Assembly: GCF_019649055.1 (NCBI RefSeq)
Contig: NW_026570234.1
Span: forward strand, 496,001-560,000
Length of the DNA: 64,000 nt
Direction: 5' to 3'
Source: Paramacrobiotus metropolitanus
Taxonomy: Eukaryota > Tardigrada > Eutardigrada > Parachela > Macrobiotidae
Shown piece by piece: positions 1 to 13,200 of the stretch. The position numbers and the translations under genes were made by a program. How positions within the stretch are numbered: the first letter of the stretch is position 1; every line of letters begins with the position of its first letter. The notes under the pieces are model-generated. The model was not told the origin of the DNA, did no database searches, and saw only the letters and a program-made list of their open reading frames with translations.

Positions 1-512
1 TCTTAATTGGGGTCGACGGAAGTGCACCGCGGTAGACTGTAATTAATTGCCGCGACTGTTACAAATAGTTTAAACTATGAAAAACTGTTGGTGTTATTTA
101 ATGCTAGCCAGTGCATGCATGTGTCACCGGCTTTGGTGTGGCTTTTTCTAATACGGTTGTTTTCGAAATATGTAACATCTTTTGATGACGTTTTATCGTG
201 GATTTGCATTGACAGCGAAATTCATTGCGGGATCAAGTCATCTTATTGTTCGCTATTCATGTTAATCATCTTCTAAGTGTGATGAAACGGAATTTCACAA
301 GTATTCTCAGCTGAACAGTCATTTAGCAATACAATGAAGTTGTAAACAAATTAAACCAGCTGATGCATACATCTCTTGTTATGCAACTATTAAGTGCTAT
401 TCTGTTATATAATACAGTTTGCTATCGTGGAAATTTGAGAACCGTTACACTAACTCTTACTGTTTGCATTGAATATGTGACTAAAATAAATGATCAATAT
501 ATTTATTTGCAG

Positions 513-3500
513 ATGCCTTTTTTTACATTGGTACCAGTGAATCAGCACAGCCCTATCAAGGCACAGCGGTGCCGGTAGCACTGGATGAAACCCGTCCACT
601 TGGACGCTACGAAGGTCAAGATGTTGTACTGAAACTGAAGCCGGGAATGAATCTGAAGAATTATCGATGGTTGGCAGTTATGTCCAACTCTCAGAATGTA
701 TGTCAAGCTTACTGTTTATGGAGGTGTAAAAATAGACGGCTATTTCCGGTGTCACACTTAAAGAAAACTGTGAGGTATCGAATATAAGATTGAATACCGT
801 GACAAATATTTACTTTTCATATCCTCAAAGTTGATGAAAATTTTAAATAAGAAATTAGATTGCCACAATATATTCCGTACATGAAAAAATTGCTTGTTGG
901 GAGCTTTTCTTACGTTTTTAACAGTTTTTTGTGCCTCAAATGGTGCGCCAGAAGTATTTTCCTTGCCGAGCAATATTTAAATTAGAATTTCTCACGCATT
1001 CTCTGTATATTTTCCCAACAGGGCTGACAAAATCTTTGATGCCAATGCAATATTGTAAATCGATTTGCTGTGCGACAGAAAGCATTACGATGAAGCAACT
1101 CTCAAAATCAATGGGACCTCCGCGTAATAAAGTAGTGCCCTACAATATCATTGTAAAACTATCCCTCTGGGCATAAATCCTCGCAAGATTTGTAACATGG
1201 TTGTGTTTATTAGCAGATTGATTACCGCTGGGGCATCTTATCATTATTAAAACTTTTATATGTCCAACAAAATAGGTGGCTTAATGAATTATGTACAATG
1301 CCGATTCAGCGTAAATGGAAGCCGAATCCATTGTGCGGCGAATTGTATTAATTAATTACCAAATCTTTTAGGGAAATACCGGGTTATCTATGGATTTGCC
1401 AAATTGTAATGTGTACGGGAACGGGAAGCTGCAAGTGCGTTGGGCCGTGCAAGGCTTTGATCTGCTCGTCCAAATGAAAGGCCGTATCGGTACGCATTAT
1501 GCATTCCGCATGATTAATGTGGTCACAATCAATACAAATCAATAAACAAATACAAAACCAAATTGATTACATCAAAAGTCATCGAAAGGTTTAGTGGAAC
1601 AAACATGTTCCGGACAAACCACGAGGCGCATGTAGTGCTTCAATAATAAAACTGCTTGCTCCAAAACATGCTTGAACAGTTGAACTGGACAGCAATCATT
1701 GTGGAGAATTTCCTTTACATTGCAGCTAAATTCTTTTGAGTATTGTTTACCACACCATATTGGTGGTTAATAAAGGTCGTACGTTGTTTTTTTTCATACA
1801 AGCGCATCGTACGACATGTTGTACCAAATGCCAATCTAGTATGCTAACGCTAATTATGCTCACAGTCGTAGGATTTACTCGCAATTTAAAAATTGTATAC
1901 TGTTTTAATGATACACAGTAGATGCGTATTTTACTTTTAGTTGAGCCTGCTGTATTTATTTCTCGCTGTGCATACTATAAATATTTATCGAATTGTGTGT
2001 GATTAGATGACGGACAGTATATGGCTTTCGGTATAAGCGGTGCGCAGAATCGAGTGTCGATGATCGGATCGGATGTTGTGGTTGCCTACTGGGACGCTAA
2101 TAGCAACAGCGTAATCGCCCAAGACTACACCATCAACGCCCGACAGGAAGTGAGTGAATATCCCGGCAGAAAATTTGCACTTCCGTGTGAAATTCATTCA
2201 GTCATATTACGAAATAACATATATTCCTCATCTGTGTACAGTGTATGGCTCCAATGGGGGTATGTCCGGATCTGAGAGTGGGGGGCAGTAATAACGTGGA
2301 CATTGTCAGCAGCTCCCATGCCGATGGTTACACCAGCGTGACGTATAAACGCCGCATAAACACCGGGGATAGACTGGATCAGGTTATTAATCCCACTGTC
2401 GACACGTATATTGTGTGGGCCATTGGGCCGCTGAATCGCGACAATTATCCGGCCAAACATTATGAGGGGATGCGGGCGAGTGCGGAAGTGGGAGAGAAGA
2501 TTCGCTTTGGCAGCGGCAGTAACCCTGTGGATAACTGCATGACTGCGCATGATCAGCTGAGCAATGGACAAATATCTCCGACGTCCGGCGGTAGTAGTAA
2601 TCGGGCCAAAATATGAGAATGCCGCCTGGAAGAAGCAGTATATCCTGGGAAGCGATACTAAAACCTTTATTGCCGTCATTGGACCGAGCGGTGGGAGAAA
2701 GGGATTTATGGCTGCTACGAGTAAACCGACGTGGGGAATTGTTTGGTGAGCGTCCTTAATACATAACTTATTTTGTCCAGTCTCCGACACTGAGTTTTAT
2801 CTGCATAAAAAGACATTTAACAATTACTCAGCCAAAAAATTACGAAAAGCCAGTGCTTTTAATTGTCGTTCAAACACAGTAAAATTACATAATTAGTTGA
2901 GATGCAATTCACTGTTTTTCAACTTTCAACTTCGCAGGTACATCAATGGCAAAATGGCTCCAGAACTCATACTGAGGCGAGGTGAAACTTACCATTTCCT
3001 TGTTTACGGTGGAATGTATCCTCAGGCTCAACCACGCTTCCATCCTTTCTATCTGACCACGGTAAAAGCTTTTAAGCAACAGAAATGACTTACGTCAGTG
3101 TCTGTTGTAGCAGTATTTAACTGAAAAATGTACCGAACAAATTTTTGCAGGATCCGTCTGGAGGATTTGGAAGCAAATTTCCGGCGGACAAACAAAAAGA
3201 AGAAGCTGCCGGTATTGTCGCGGGCATCAATAAACTGCCGAACGGAGACTACGAGCCAGTTACCGGTATGCCATTTGCCGCTATGCTTGGATGCATGTAC
3301 CGTTAAATTTAAAGTTCAGGAGTCCAGAAAAGTTTACTCTTTTGGGACCTAGATATATAAATACAAGAATATCAGACAATATGCAAACAGTAAATCCAAT
3401 AATCAGAATGATAGCAATTTTTCGTATGAATAATAATTGTTGTATAGATTAACGGCGGCACTGAATAAATTTTGTAGTGGGCCAATACTGCGCATTTGTC

Positions 3501-4011
3501 CAGTCGGGGTCAACCGATCCCGACGCCTTTATGTCTTTCGAAGAGTTCAACCGCACGTTGAGATTACAATGTGATGGATCTCCGCCCGGTGTTCTACCGG
3601 TGGGAGACGGCGTTGCAGGCCTCTTAGAGTGGACACCTTCGCCGGTGGATCCCGCTCATTTGTATTATCAGTGCTATTCACACAGGTAAACTACAGGCAT
3701 TGTAGCTGATAAAAAGCGCCAGCAGTGGTGATACCACTTCTCATTTTATTTTTATTTGGTCATTTCTCGCTTTATTTTTATTTGGTTATGTTATCAGGGA
3801 TATGGGATGGAAAATAACCCTGGTGAATGACTATAATGAATACATGCCTTATCAAGATCGACCGCAGCTAACCGAGCCGGCTTCCGGTCTGATCGCTCAA
3901 GGTTACCCCGGTGTTTTAAGTCGCGATGTCAATCCTGTTAGCCAGTCGAATCGTTTATTCGGACTGTCCGCACCTTTGTTACTTGTTTTTGTTGCTTTCT
4001 GTTTGCTGTAA
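513..4011 (+). CDS. knk: Knickkopf-like DM13/DOMON extracellular protein (5' end outside window)
   Basis: Eight coding exons can be phased: 513-697, 1372-1489, 2007-2149, 2242-2745, 2938-3061, 3151-3265, 3478-3685 and 3798-4011. The first visible exon reads DAFFYIG (with the upstream base), the DM13 signature, and ends in a DM13-like WLAVMSN. A DOMON domain follows (LQVRWAVQGFDLLVQM, then YMAFGISG and VVVAYWD). The third part matches the plastocyanin-like C-terminal region of Skeletor/Knickkopf proteins (IGPSGGRKGF, YINGKMAPEL, HPFYLT). The protein ends in a hydrophobic run after residues NRLFGLSA with no cytoplasmic tail, as expected for a GPI-anchor signal. Insect Knickkopf protects and organises cuticular chitin; the same role here is inference. 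The signal peptide and first DM13 part must lie left of the window. One frame discontinuity sits in the 2242-2745 exon. It could instead be a Skeletor-type paralogue. Confidence 0.85.
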
Positions 4012-4502
4012 CTCTCTTGAAAGTATCATTCCTGAAATTTATGTTGTTGCGTTATGATGACGGAAGTGTAAAAAAATAAAATAAAGTTTATCTATTATAT
4101 TAGAGAAGCGCGTCTACCCCGTAGTTGAATCGGTCCTGACCTTAGCGAATGGGCGCGAATTATAAGATCGTATTAGCATTCACTCTGCAACGGCAGTGAA
4201 AACGTACTCATGTATTATCGTAAATATTTCTATGGTTATTTTTATAAATAAAATAGTAACAAATTGCTGACCTTAAAGCTCTAAATGTTTTCAGACTTGT
4301 GTGAGCTCGGGTGCACAGCATTTTTCGTAGGCTATTTTTAAAGTCAGTGCAACACGCATTCAGATTCAGAGCTATAGTATTCGTAATTAAGCATAAGATT
4401 ACTCTGCACAATTAATAATACATCAGGAAGAAGACTTTCGCATGGCAATATACAACAGAAAACATAAAAATGTACAAAATTCTGTACAGACTGTACAGCC
4501 TT
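4012..4502. other. Intergenic, tail-to-tail 3' regions
   Basis: This short stretch lies between the stop codons of the knickkopf-like gene (+) and the small secreted protein gene (-). Apart from the poly(A) signal I see no coding or repeat structure. Confidence 0.5.
4075..4080 (+). terminator. Poly(A) signal AATAAA of the knickkopf-like gene
   Basis: AATAAA lies about 65 bases after the stop codon at 4009-4011, inside an A-rich tract that continues with a second overlapping ATAAA. The position and strand fit the 3' end of the upstream gene. Confidence 0.5.
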
Positions 4503-4979
4503 TCAGGTTTTGGACGGCAGTGCAACAGGTGAGGATGAGCCCGCACTACTGCTATGAACATCCGCATTTTTGCTGTTGGTATTGGCATCCGAATGAGCCA
4601 TGAATATCTGGGTCGAGTCGGACGTGGCATCGGCCCCCCGCAACAGCACTCCCGTTTTCGTCATGGCTGATCCTTTACCGGAACTGGACGACTGAAAGCC
4701 CAAACCGGTACTGATACCCGTGGAGCCCATTCCACCATCCGCGGCTTTATTATTAGCCACTGTGCTTAGATCCCGTTTGCTTAATAATTTTCGGAAATGA
4801 TGAGCAAAAGTATCTGCGGTGTGGAAAGAATGGCTGGCAATACCGGCACTTCTATACCAAGTTGCAACATTTCCGTAAGTGAGATGTATTAACAACAGGG
4901 CAATCGTTACCAGAATTCCAGTAAAACGTGGGGCAAACATTTTGGTCGTAAAGCAGTAAACTTGGATCTGGCGCGGCAA
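4503..4979 (-). CDS. Small secreted Ser/Gly-rich protein, unrecognised
   Basis: This is a single open frame of 158 codons on the minus strand. A hydrophobic signal-peptide-like segment (ILVTIALLLIHLTYG) begins shortly after an internal Met at codon 13, so translation from 4943 (MFAPRF) is as likely as from 4979. The predicted mature part starts near NVATWYRS. It contains one dibasic site (SKRDLS) and a low-complexity tail rich in Ser, Gly, Ala and Asn. I recognise no domain. It could be a lineage-specific secreted protein or a peptide precursor; the single dibasic site is weak support for the latter. No introns are needed. Confidence 0.5.
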   Translation of the reverse strand: MPRQIQVYCFTTKMFAPRFTGILVTIALLLIHLTYGNVATWYRSAGIASHSFHTADTFAHHFRKLLSKRDLSTVANNKAADGGMGSTGISTGLGFQSSSSGKGSAMTKTGVLLRGADATSDSTQIFMAHSDANTNSKNADVHSSSAGSSSPVALPSKT

Positions 4980-5809
4980 TACTCTATTTCACAAATTAAT
5001 AGAATCCAAAAACGAGGATGCAGCACGAATTTGGTATCAGCACTAGTGCTTGTGTTTGACGAAACATAAAGCACTTCAAGTTTCTTTTATAGCTGTACAG
5101 ATACTTTAATTAAATCTGACTTGGCTAATATCGAATCACATGTAGCAGTAAATTACACCAGCAGCGGAACTGATAACACAACATGTGTGCCGACATCAGA
5201 TTTTATCGTAGTTGCCTTCTGTTTGGGATTTTCCTGGGTACAAAACTACATAAATGGTCTGAAATTCCAAGTAAGTTTTCGAGGGAAAACAAAATTCCGC
5301 CTATCTAAACTGTGCGATCATACGCACTGAATTATGTCATTTCGCAGCAATTCTGAAATTTTCAAACCTCCTTGGGATCTTGTCAACACAATCGGCGCAG
5401 AAATGTTTTAAAAGATCTTTTTACCAAAATTCAACTTGAAGAACATATAAGTAACGAATTTTTACAAAAAACGTTTCATCATTGGATTTCGAGGAATGCA
5501 TCTCGAGTTGTCTTTTTGTCAGAACAACCGGGATAATGCAAATGTGTGGCATATATGTAAAATACATTGAACGTGTGCAATAAAAAGCACACATCTTCCG
5601 CGGGTGATTGGAAATTTTGCTTAATTCGTGCACTGTCACGATGAAAACGTCGCGTTCTATATATATATTCAAAAACAACAATAATTTCTAATCAAAACTT
5701 CTAGATAACAAGAGATGAAAGACACCAGACAGTCACAGGAATGAAGTACATAATCTTGTATAAAAGAAAGCTAATCTCTGCTGCCCGCAAACACACATTC
5801 AGCTACTGA
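4980..5809. other. Intergenic, no gene seen
   Basis: AT-rich sequence between the start of the small secreted gene (-) and the stop of the ceramidase-like gene (-). It should hold the promoter of the former and the 3' UTR of the latter. Open frames here are short and show no family resemblance. Confidence 0.4.
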
Positions 5810-7322
5810 TTACCACGGCCAACATGGATCACTACAATAACGCAGATAAGTTTCCATTTGTCCGGTTTTCACGTGCATCAAGGTGGTGTACGCGGTTAAT
5901 TTGTTAAGCACGGGCTTTGTGTTCAACACATCGAAAATGTTCGGCAGCGTGGCATTAGCCCTTCCCATTGTGTTCATGCATTTCATGGCCGGGGTTCGAC
6001 GGTCATCAATAAACAGTGGCTTCTTCCAGTGGTCGTAGTTGGTTTCCAGAATATACCATGTGTTGTTTGTGATGTTAAGATTCCAAATATCCAAAGCCTT
6101 GTCGGCAGCGCGCGTAATAACAGCACCCTCTCCGCTTTCCACTCCACCTAAAAAATACAACAGTTCAGCACAGAAAAGATATCATATGTTCATTCAAAAT
6201 AGATAACAGTACTTAAACAGATAGAAACTGCAGCAGTATTGCATAGTCCCGATAGAAAACTTGAGGATCCACTGTAATTAAGATCACGATGCCATAAACT
6301 ATCAGAATTTATCGCATTACATAATTATACGTAATTTTAAGCTTTGAGTCGCTTCTTATACGCACAATACTGTTTACAGTATTTATATACTAAGATTTAC
6401 CTCAATTTTGGTTACCGCATTTGCGGCAATTTATTACAATCTGAAATCAGAAAAAAGCAAACGCGCAGACGAAAACCGTACCGAGGATAAAATAGATGGG
6501 CCCAATCAGCTGCTTCGTAGAGAGGATATTCTTGGCGTCGCTGAAGGTGTCCACAGTTTCGAACACCGTTCTGGTCAAGAAACCCATCCAGTTGCCCGTA
6601 TGCGTTCCCAGAATCCATTTCAGAATTCCAGCTAGACCCGATCCTTTCAAGCTGTATCGCTCGTTCACCGTCAAGGAGAATTTCTGCGGCTTCATCCCGG
6701 TGATAATACCAATATACCCGACAAAATTGACACCCTTGAATACCGTCTGGTTATTTTTCGTAAACTCCACATTGACCACCAGGGGGCGGAGTTTTTCCGT
6801 CAGCAGCCATGTATCGTTATGCACATCCCAGCCCATAAACAGTCCAAAATCCATATTGCGTGCATGGTAGATTTCACCTGATGGGTCTTCGCTGACGATG
6901 GACGTACAGAGGGCGTTGAATTCGTAAAATAAATTGTACAGATAGACTTCTCCCAAGGGAACACCGGAGGCCTGTGCGATGCCCGTCATCTCGGCAACGG
7001 CGATATCGGGAAGGCCGCTCATCAGTTTGGGCAGATCACGGTCGACAATGTCAATGATCAGTCCACCGGAGAAGCTGTTTACGAGACTCTTGATGACAGC
7101 TATCAGATCGCGCATCTCCTGAGCCTTGTCTGTCGCCAGTTCCGTCCAGCGTTTCTCGCCAGGAAGATCTAGATTGATTTGGTAGGTGGGGACGTTAACG
7201 GGACGGTAGGGCGCATCCGCTGGGGGATACGTGCCATGGCGACAATCCTCCACGTAGGGAGGAAACTGCGCGGACACGGCGCAGAATGCCGTGAATAACA
7301 AAAGCAGTTGTTTGCGAGCCAT
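5810..7322 (-). CDS. Acid ceramidase / NAAA-like N-acyl hydrolase
   Basis: Two exons, 6482-7322 and 5810-6147, join in phase to give 392 residues, close to the usual length of acid ceramidases. Residues 1-18 form a signal peptide (MARKQLLLLFTAFCAVSA). The catalytic region is clear: N-A-L-C-T-S-I-V at about residues 136-143 with the nucleophilic Cys at 139, then E-D and H-A-R-N-M-D-F-G as in human acid ceramidase. Known family members are lysosomal Ntn-hydrolases that self-cleave before this Cys and split ceramide or N-acylethanolamines into fatty acid and amine. The second exon supplies the C-terminal part of the beta subunit (VITRAADKALDIW, then Cys residues near the end). Which amide it prefers cannot be told from the sequence. 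It is head to head with the LAP1-like gene, about 0.9 kb apart. Confidence 0.9.
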
Positions 7323-8229
7323 TCTGCCAAATCCAATAACTATGAATGCAAACAGATCCTGGTTTTACAGAATTTTTACAACTTATATCTATACATGAAT
7401 CTTGGCTATACCAGATGCCTGTTGTCCGATAAGGCAGTAATTTCTGATACAACAATTGCAACAAAGCAGAACGATGATAGCAGAAAAGATAAGTAGTTCA
7501 GAAATCAGCTGACTAGCACCATAAAATGAAAAAATAATATAAGTACAACAACAGTAAGGAATAACACTATTCTTAAAATTATTACAAATTTTAAAATTAA
7601 TAACTGACTGATGAAAACGCCTCTGATGGCTCTGTAGGCCATAAATTTTAAAGACGTAACTCCCATCCCGTGTAGGTCCACTACTGCAACGAATATTGGC
7701 TTGCCCAACCGCCAAGTGGTGACAGCTGGGCTACCTTAACAGAGCAGCGGATTATTCCACTGAGGGAAAAAACAGTCGGACCGACTCGGGTGGCAAACGT
7801 TTTCTCGTTTTCTGTGTTGGTGCTTGCTCGACACTGTGTAAGTTTTTGAAGGTAGACTGTTTCAAAAGTGTCACATATAATTGTACTTGTTTATTACTCA
7901 TAGTCTCATTCATAAGCTGCCCGTGCGGATCTGTACCAGGTGTAAATCTTGTGACAACACTCAAAGGTAAGCTTCATTTCACGAACGGGCAAGCCAGTCA
8001 GACACTTTCGCTGCTTACAGCTTATAACATGGCCGCCGCGCGAACCACAATCCTTGCGAGCTATACACTTTGAATTTACCTTACAATTAGTTATGGAAAG
8101 GACCAGGAAATTACAGTACTTATTAATTAATTATTATTGATTACTGATTCGCGTTCACTGCTGTTGTACGAATTTATGATTATTTATCATTTGGTGGATC
8201 TGAGTACATCCCGTCGCTGATTTCAGATT
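7323..8229. promoter_or_regulatory. Divergent intergenic region between ceramidase-like and LAP1-like genes
   Basis: The two genes start in opposite directions on either side of this 0.9 kb, so both promoters lie here. A splice acceptor (TTTCAG, ending 8226) sits just before the LAP1-like start codon, so that gene has at least one 5' UTR exon; a possible donor (GTAAGT) is near 7838. No convincing TATA box is seen. Confidence 0.45.
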
Positions 8230-9962
8230 ATGCCAGCAGTGGGCAGAAAACCACTGGAAGACTATCAGACCACTTACATGGATACTGATCAGTCCAGTTC
8301 ATCTCCGCGCACCCGCAGCGCGGCCCAGCGCACTCCTAACACTACACGGCGCTCTGAATCCCCCAATAAGAACAGTCCTTCGAAGATGTACCCTGATCTC
8401 AGTCAGCTGCGAAACGAGTATGATCCGCGGTATCCTCGTGATATTAAACCGGTGTATCCGAACATTGCTAGCGAACGAGCACATGCTGATAATTTTGTTT
8501 ACCTGGCTTCTCATTCACCATATAGGGAGGGTGTGCCGGCCGAAGAGCATGTGTACGAAGAAATCCGAGAGGATGAGAATGGGGCTAGTGCGCGTTGGGT
8601 GTATGAGTCGACAATGGGAGGTCCAGCACCAGAAGATGAATTTGTGCAGGAATCACTGAAACCGCAGCCTCCTCCGCGTGTCCGTAAGGCGGTTGCGACC
8701 CGGAATGTCGCGGATGGGGAAGTCGAGCGGAAGACTTTACCGGAAGGACCCTTGTGGTTAATAATTGTCGCAGTTGCTTTCGGTGTGTTGGCCTTTTTTG
8801 CCAGGCATCAGGTTGCATCGTATTGGAATTGGTATTGGACACCCACAGACAGTCAGCACGCGTTGGATCGCTTCCATGAAAACTTCAAAAATTTTACTGC
8901 GGACTTCAAGAACGATATCCATCCTGATTCCCTAAATGTTCTTCGTCATGTGAGTTACTAGTACTGACTATAAGTATTGTACTCCTAGGCGTGCGGAATG
9001 GTAGTTTTGACTATAATATTGTGCTAGTCATATGCTTCGAGCATGTTACGTTTTGTTTTTTTTTGCAAAATAATAAGAATTGTTTGCAGAATATTAGGAA
9101 TGTTTGTACACATTAATAATATGGTTTGAATATGGCGTGATTATTTGTTAACGTAATTAATATTAATATTCGTACCTAAAATTACGATGCATTGTGACAT
9201 GTGGTGTAAGTGAATTTGTCTTCACCGTGTGCGTCATCTCGTATAGAGCACGCAGGGTTTTTATGGCTTCGATTGAACTGTTTTAAAGACTTATTATTTT
9301 GCTTCGCTTAGGCATTGGAGCATCATGTTGAAATAGCGGAAAACTCGAAACAGCAGTATCCCACTTGTATCCTGCTTGCTGGCGACCGTGCCGGCTCAAA
9401 GTCGTTGAATTGTTTGGCCGGCCGAATTGCTGAAATGATTCCGTTTCCAGCTAGCAAGAACCCTCCTAAACGACCCATTTACACGGTGGACTTGAAGGAC
9501 GATTCCCATCTTCACAATAAAGACCCCGACCACGAAGATTTGCGGAGTCGTGTACACAGTGGCATCAATGAGGGTATCAATAACGGAGCGAAAATTGTCG
9601 TTTTCCGCAATCTGGAGGCACTGATACCCAAAGACATCCCATTGCTGCAACTATTCTACAGTTACTGCGATGGCGAGAATCCCACCTTTCCCAAAACACT
9701 GTGGATATTAACGGTCGGCACGGAGAACGTAACGTATGCGGATGAACGGGAAATAGAAATTAAAACAGACACACATGACACACATCGAAGTCTTGGAAGA
9801 AAAGTGGAGGAGTTTTTAGAGAGGATTTTAGAGGGTAACCCAGATGATGCGGAAGCTGCGGAACGTGTTAGAAAACGAACCAGTGGCAACCCGATTTTAA
9901 CGCGGATTGCCAATTATATTATTCCCGTTTTGAAAGCTCCGCAGACCACTGGCAAGTGTTGA
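8230..9962 (+). CDS. LAP1/LULL1-like torsin-1A-interacting protein
   Basis: Exons 8230-8949 and 9312-9962 join at phase 0 to give 456 residues. The first ~170 residues are a polar, Ser/Pro-rich nucleoplasmic or cytosolic region. One transmembrane helix follows (about 173-192, PLWLIIVAVAFGVLAFF), and the remainder is a lumenal domain. The lumenal part carries the family hallmarks: LFYSYCDGEN (compare LFYKYCDHEN in vertebrate LAP1), a hydrophobic TLWILTVGTE strand, and a C-terminal IANYIIPV resembling the HLVLPV end. LAP1 and LULL1 use a degenerate AAA-like lumenal domain to activate torsin ATPases in the nuclear envelope or ER. The long N-terminal tail fits LAP1 more than LULL1, but that choice is inference. 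AATAAA at 10224-10229 may be its poly(A) signal, only ~25 bases from the stop codon of the converging transporter gene. Confidence 0.8.
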
Positions 9963-10223
9963 TGTCGCAGTGAGCTTGGCACTGGAATCTGACTGCATGT
10001 TGCAGGTCTCTGCTGAATTTCCTTTTGGTGTAAATTATTTGGGCTACTGGTAAAATTAATGGCTGCGGCAGTGTTTTCCAGCTGTAGATTTTTTTATAAA
10101 CCGTTTGATGAGCAGCTTGTTGTATTATTCCATACCGTTGTTTCCGAATTTTCGTTCGCAGCCAAAAACTTTCCCATTTCATAATTTTCAGACCAGGAAG
10201 CTAAATTGGTACTGTGGTTAAGA

Positions 10224-10229
10224 AATAAA
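10224..10229 (+). terminator. Poly(A) signal AATAAA of the LAP1-like gene
   Basis: AATAAA lies about 260 bases after the LAP1-like stop. The opposite-strand transporter stops at 10253, so cleavage downstream of this signal would make the two 3' ends overlap. Confidence 0.45.
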
Positions 10230-10252
10230 TCGGTTCGGTTACAAAGAACCAT

Positions 10253-13200
10253 TTAAATGTGTACATAATTGTCAGAATCACTGTCCGAATCGGCAGAATC
10301 TATATCAGACAACTCATCATCGAAATCCGCTAATGGTGGCTCGCATTCTTTATACAAATTTAATACAGCCGACACGTTGTCACTGATAAAAAGATCGCTT
10401 GTTCGGGAATTGGTGTGTGGCACCGATGGCACAATCTCCATGAATGGTAAAGGAGCTGAAAAATTCGCAAGATCAACTGATTTTTTAAACTCGTCTGCAT
10501 AATTAACTTAACACTTAGGATTTCTGCGTAGTACGCACAAAGCGAAGCCTAACCATATTAAAATTAAATTATGGTGACAAAAGTCAAAAGTTATAATTCC
10601 GATGCAATAAATATGTAAAATGTTGCGAAGTGCTACGTTAGCTATTACCTGTCTTTTTCTTTCCTGCCTGTCGATTGCGAAAGAAACAGTAGTCCATGAA
10701 AACGTAAATTATAGCTACTATCAGAAACGCTAAGGCGAAAATCTGAAAGGACATTCGGTGGCCAACCGCCGTGATGACATAGCCGCCTGCTAACGATCCC
10801 AAACCTCTTCCTAAAAAAAATGCATTATTGTGTATTCGAAATTTTCGCTCAAAATAAGTGCGTATGGAATTCTTACCTAAACCAAATGTTACCGCTGTGA
10901 CGACAGCTTGCAGCGAAGCAGCATAGATGGGATTTACAGTCTGAGCATAGTGGACCGGAACAAGATATATGATTGCCTGGAAATTAGAATGATGTTGCAA
11001 ACAATAAATTGCAGTGAAAACACTTCCGGTGCGTACATACTCTGTATCTTATTCACAACGTAAGTTTGCAGACCACATTAACAAGCACAATAGAAACGTT
11101 AAGACTTAAGTATATCTTTACATTGTACTTAATGTGCAACAAAAAAAGGTTACCGTTGTTATTCCAGACATCATTTCCACAACGAGAAACCAGTAAGCGC
11201 TGGGCAGCGCGGCATAGCACAGGAATCTTGTGCTCGTTAAAAGAAGCCCAATAACCAGCAGGTTCGAGTGTCCGATCCAATCAATAATTTTGTTCGACAA
11301 TAAAAATACTGGAATAGCTAACAAATTCGCCACGGCTGTTCCACTGCCCAGAAGAACTTTCGAAGCGGCAAGTTCTGATTCCAAAAACCAAAACAAAAAG
11401 CTAAACAATAAAATAACTTTAAGAATTCTTACACCTGGCGCTCATTTTATACATACCAAAATAGTACAAATGTAGAAAGTTAAATATAAATCGTATGATG
11501 GCAGAATGTAGAAAGAACACATAATTATTATGTAAATTATGCACCAATAAGTTTTATTGTCGTGTGGAAACTAGATGCATGCAAGAAAAATGTTTTCAAA
11601 TAGTTGCCTCATGTATTGAAAGAAATCGGTTCACCTGGTACTGTAACCTTCTCCCATTCCTGCCGCACACATGACAAACAATACTGCAGCAACTTGGAGA
11701 TTTTTTATCGCCTTGCTAACATCGCGCCAGACATTTTTTTGTGGCGATCGTGCCGGCATATCGATTAACAAAAGCACCAGCGCACCCGCCGCTGCCGAAG
11801 ATGCGAACAAAATGAATGCCGGAGTGAAATCTGATGCGCTAAACCGATCTGTGTCATTACGGCCTTTATGGCTGGACACATCAATCAAATATCCTGATAA
11901 TGGCGGAAAACACACAAAAGCAATGGAGGCAAATATCCTGTGCATAGCAAACGTGGCACTGGCATAATTCAGTATCAGTCGAAAGGTTATGGTGTCTATG
12001 ATTATAAAGACAGCCGTCAAACCCACCAAACCCAGTAAACGGAGGACAAAATACATGGAAACTGTCAGTATATGGCTGCCTTCCACAAACGTTTCCGTAC
12101 ATGTGAACGAATTGGCCGTTGTAGCTTGACAGAAAACCGAGCACTCCGCGTCTTTGCGTCGCCGTCGACCATTTTTCCCACGGACACACCTTGCTGCTTT
12201 GATCGCGTAGCCTTCATCATTATGAAATCCCAGGACTTCCCAATTCGAATTTGACCGATTTTGATCTGTCTGTTCGACATCGAACATTTTTCGAAAGGTC
12301 ATATTTTTAAACACCTGCAATTCCAGCTCATCCCATTTGGAGCAATAGTGATCGTTTCCGGTGGCGGCAAAGAAGCAGACGCTGGGAACAGATCGTGCGC
12401 TTCGACAATCCGTCCAACAATCCTCGATCTGCAGCTCATTATCACCGTGATCACTATAGGTCACCGTCAGGTTACCGTTGTCGCAGTTGACCACATTACG
12501 TTTGGGCACATAGAAGACGGCATTCTGCTGATCATGACAGTGGAATTCAATACCGACGCTACTGATGTGCGTTGGACTATTTTTTGTAATCAAGCGGGTG
12601 GTTGGAACCAGCGGGATGAGCAGATGAAATATTATATGCAGAATGCTAAATCCCAAAAGGGTCCATTTGTAGTGACCGATTTTATCAGCCACTATACCGC
12701 TGAACGGAACGAATAGGCAGCTCAACAGTGGCAACAAACAGGATATTATTGCTGTTTCCAATAGGCTAATTCCAATACTTTTCATATGCAGGGTAAAAAA
12801 AGGATAGAGTGCCGCCATACCTAATAACATGGGGAAATGTACTATACTGAACAATACAATTTTTAGTCCTCTCATACGCGTACCAGTACGTTACTTGATA
12901 TGATTGTATCATTTATTTGGATTCGTATGTATGTATATGTATGTTATTTATATGAATCATATGCATCATTTATTTCTTACTGCTTCAAAATTAGATTAGA
13001 AAGTGAATATGCTAATTATACGTGTAATAGTAAACTTTAGGTCTGTCAGCATTTTTATATTGAAATCCGCGTCCACCGTGTTAAGAAATAATTTTTGCTG
13101 TTTAATACTATTTACCTCTCGAGCGGTACAGAGTATCAAAACAGCAAAAATGGACTGCAGGACTGCAGCCACCCGTTTCAAAGCTCTGAAACGGGTGGCT

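Noticed and set aside
2194-2790. 198-codon minus-strand frame opposite the knickkopf-like exon
   Set aside because: It is the mirror of a conserved coding exon; the plus strand has family motifs and splice sites.
11671-12716. Plus-strand frames opposite transporter copy A
   Set aside because: They lie inside the coding exon of the minus-strand transporter and have no independent support.
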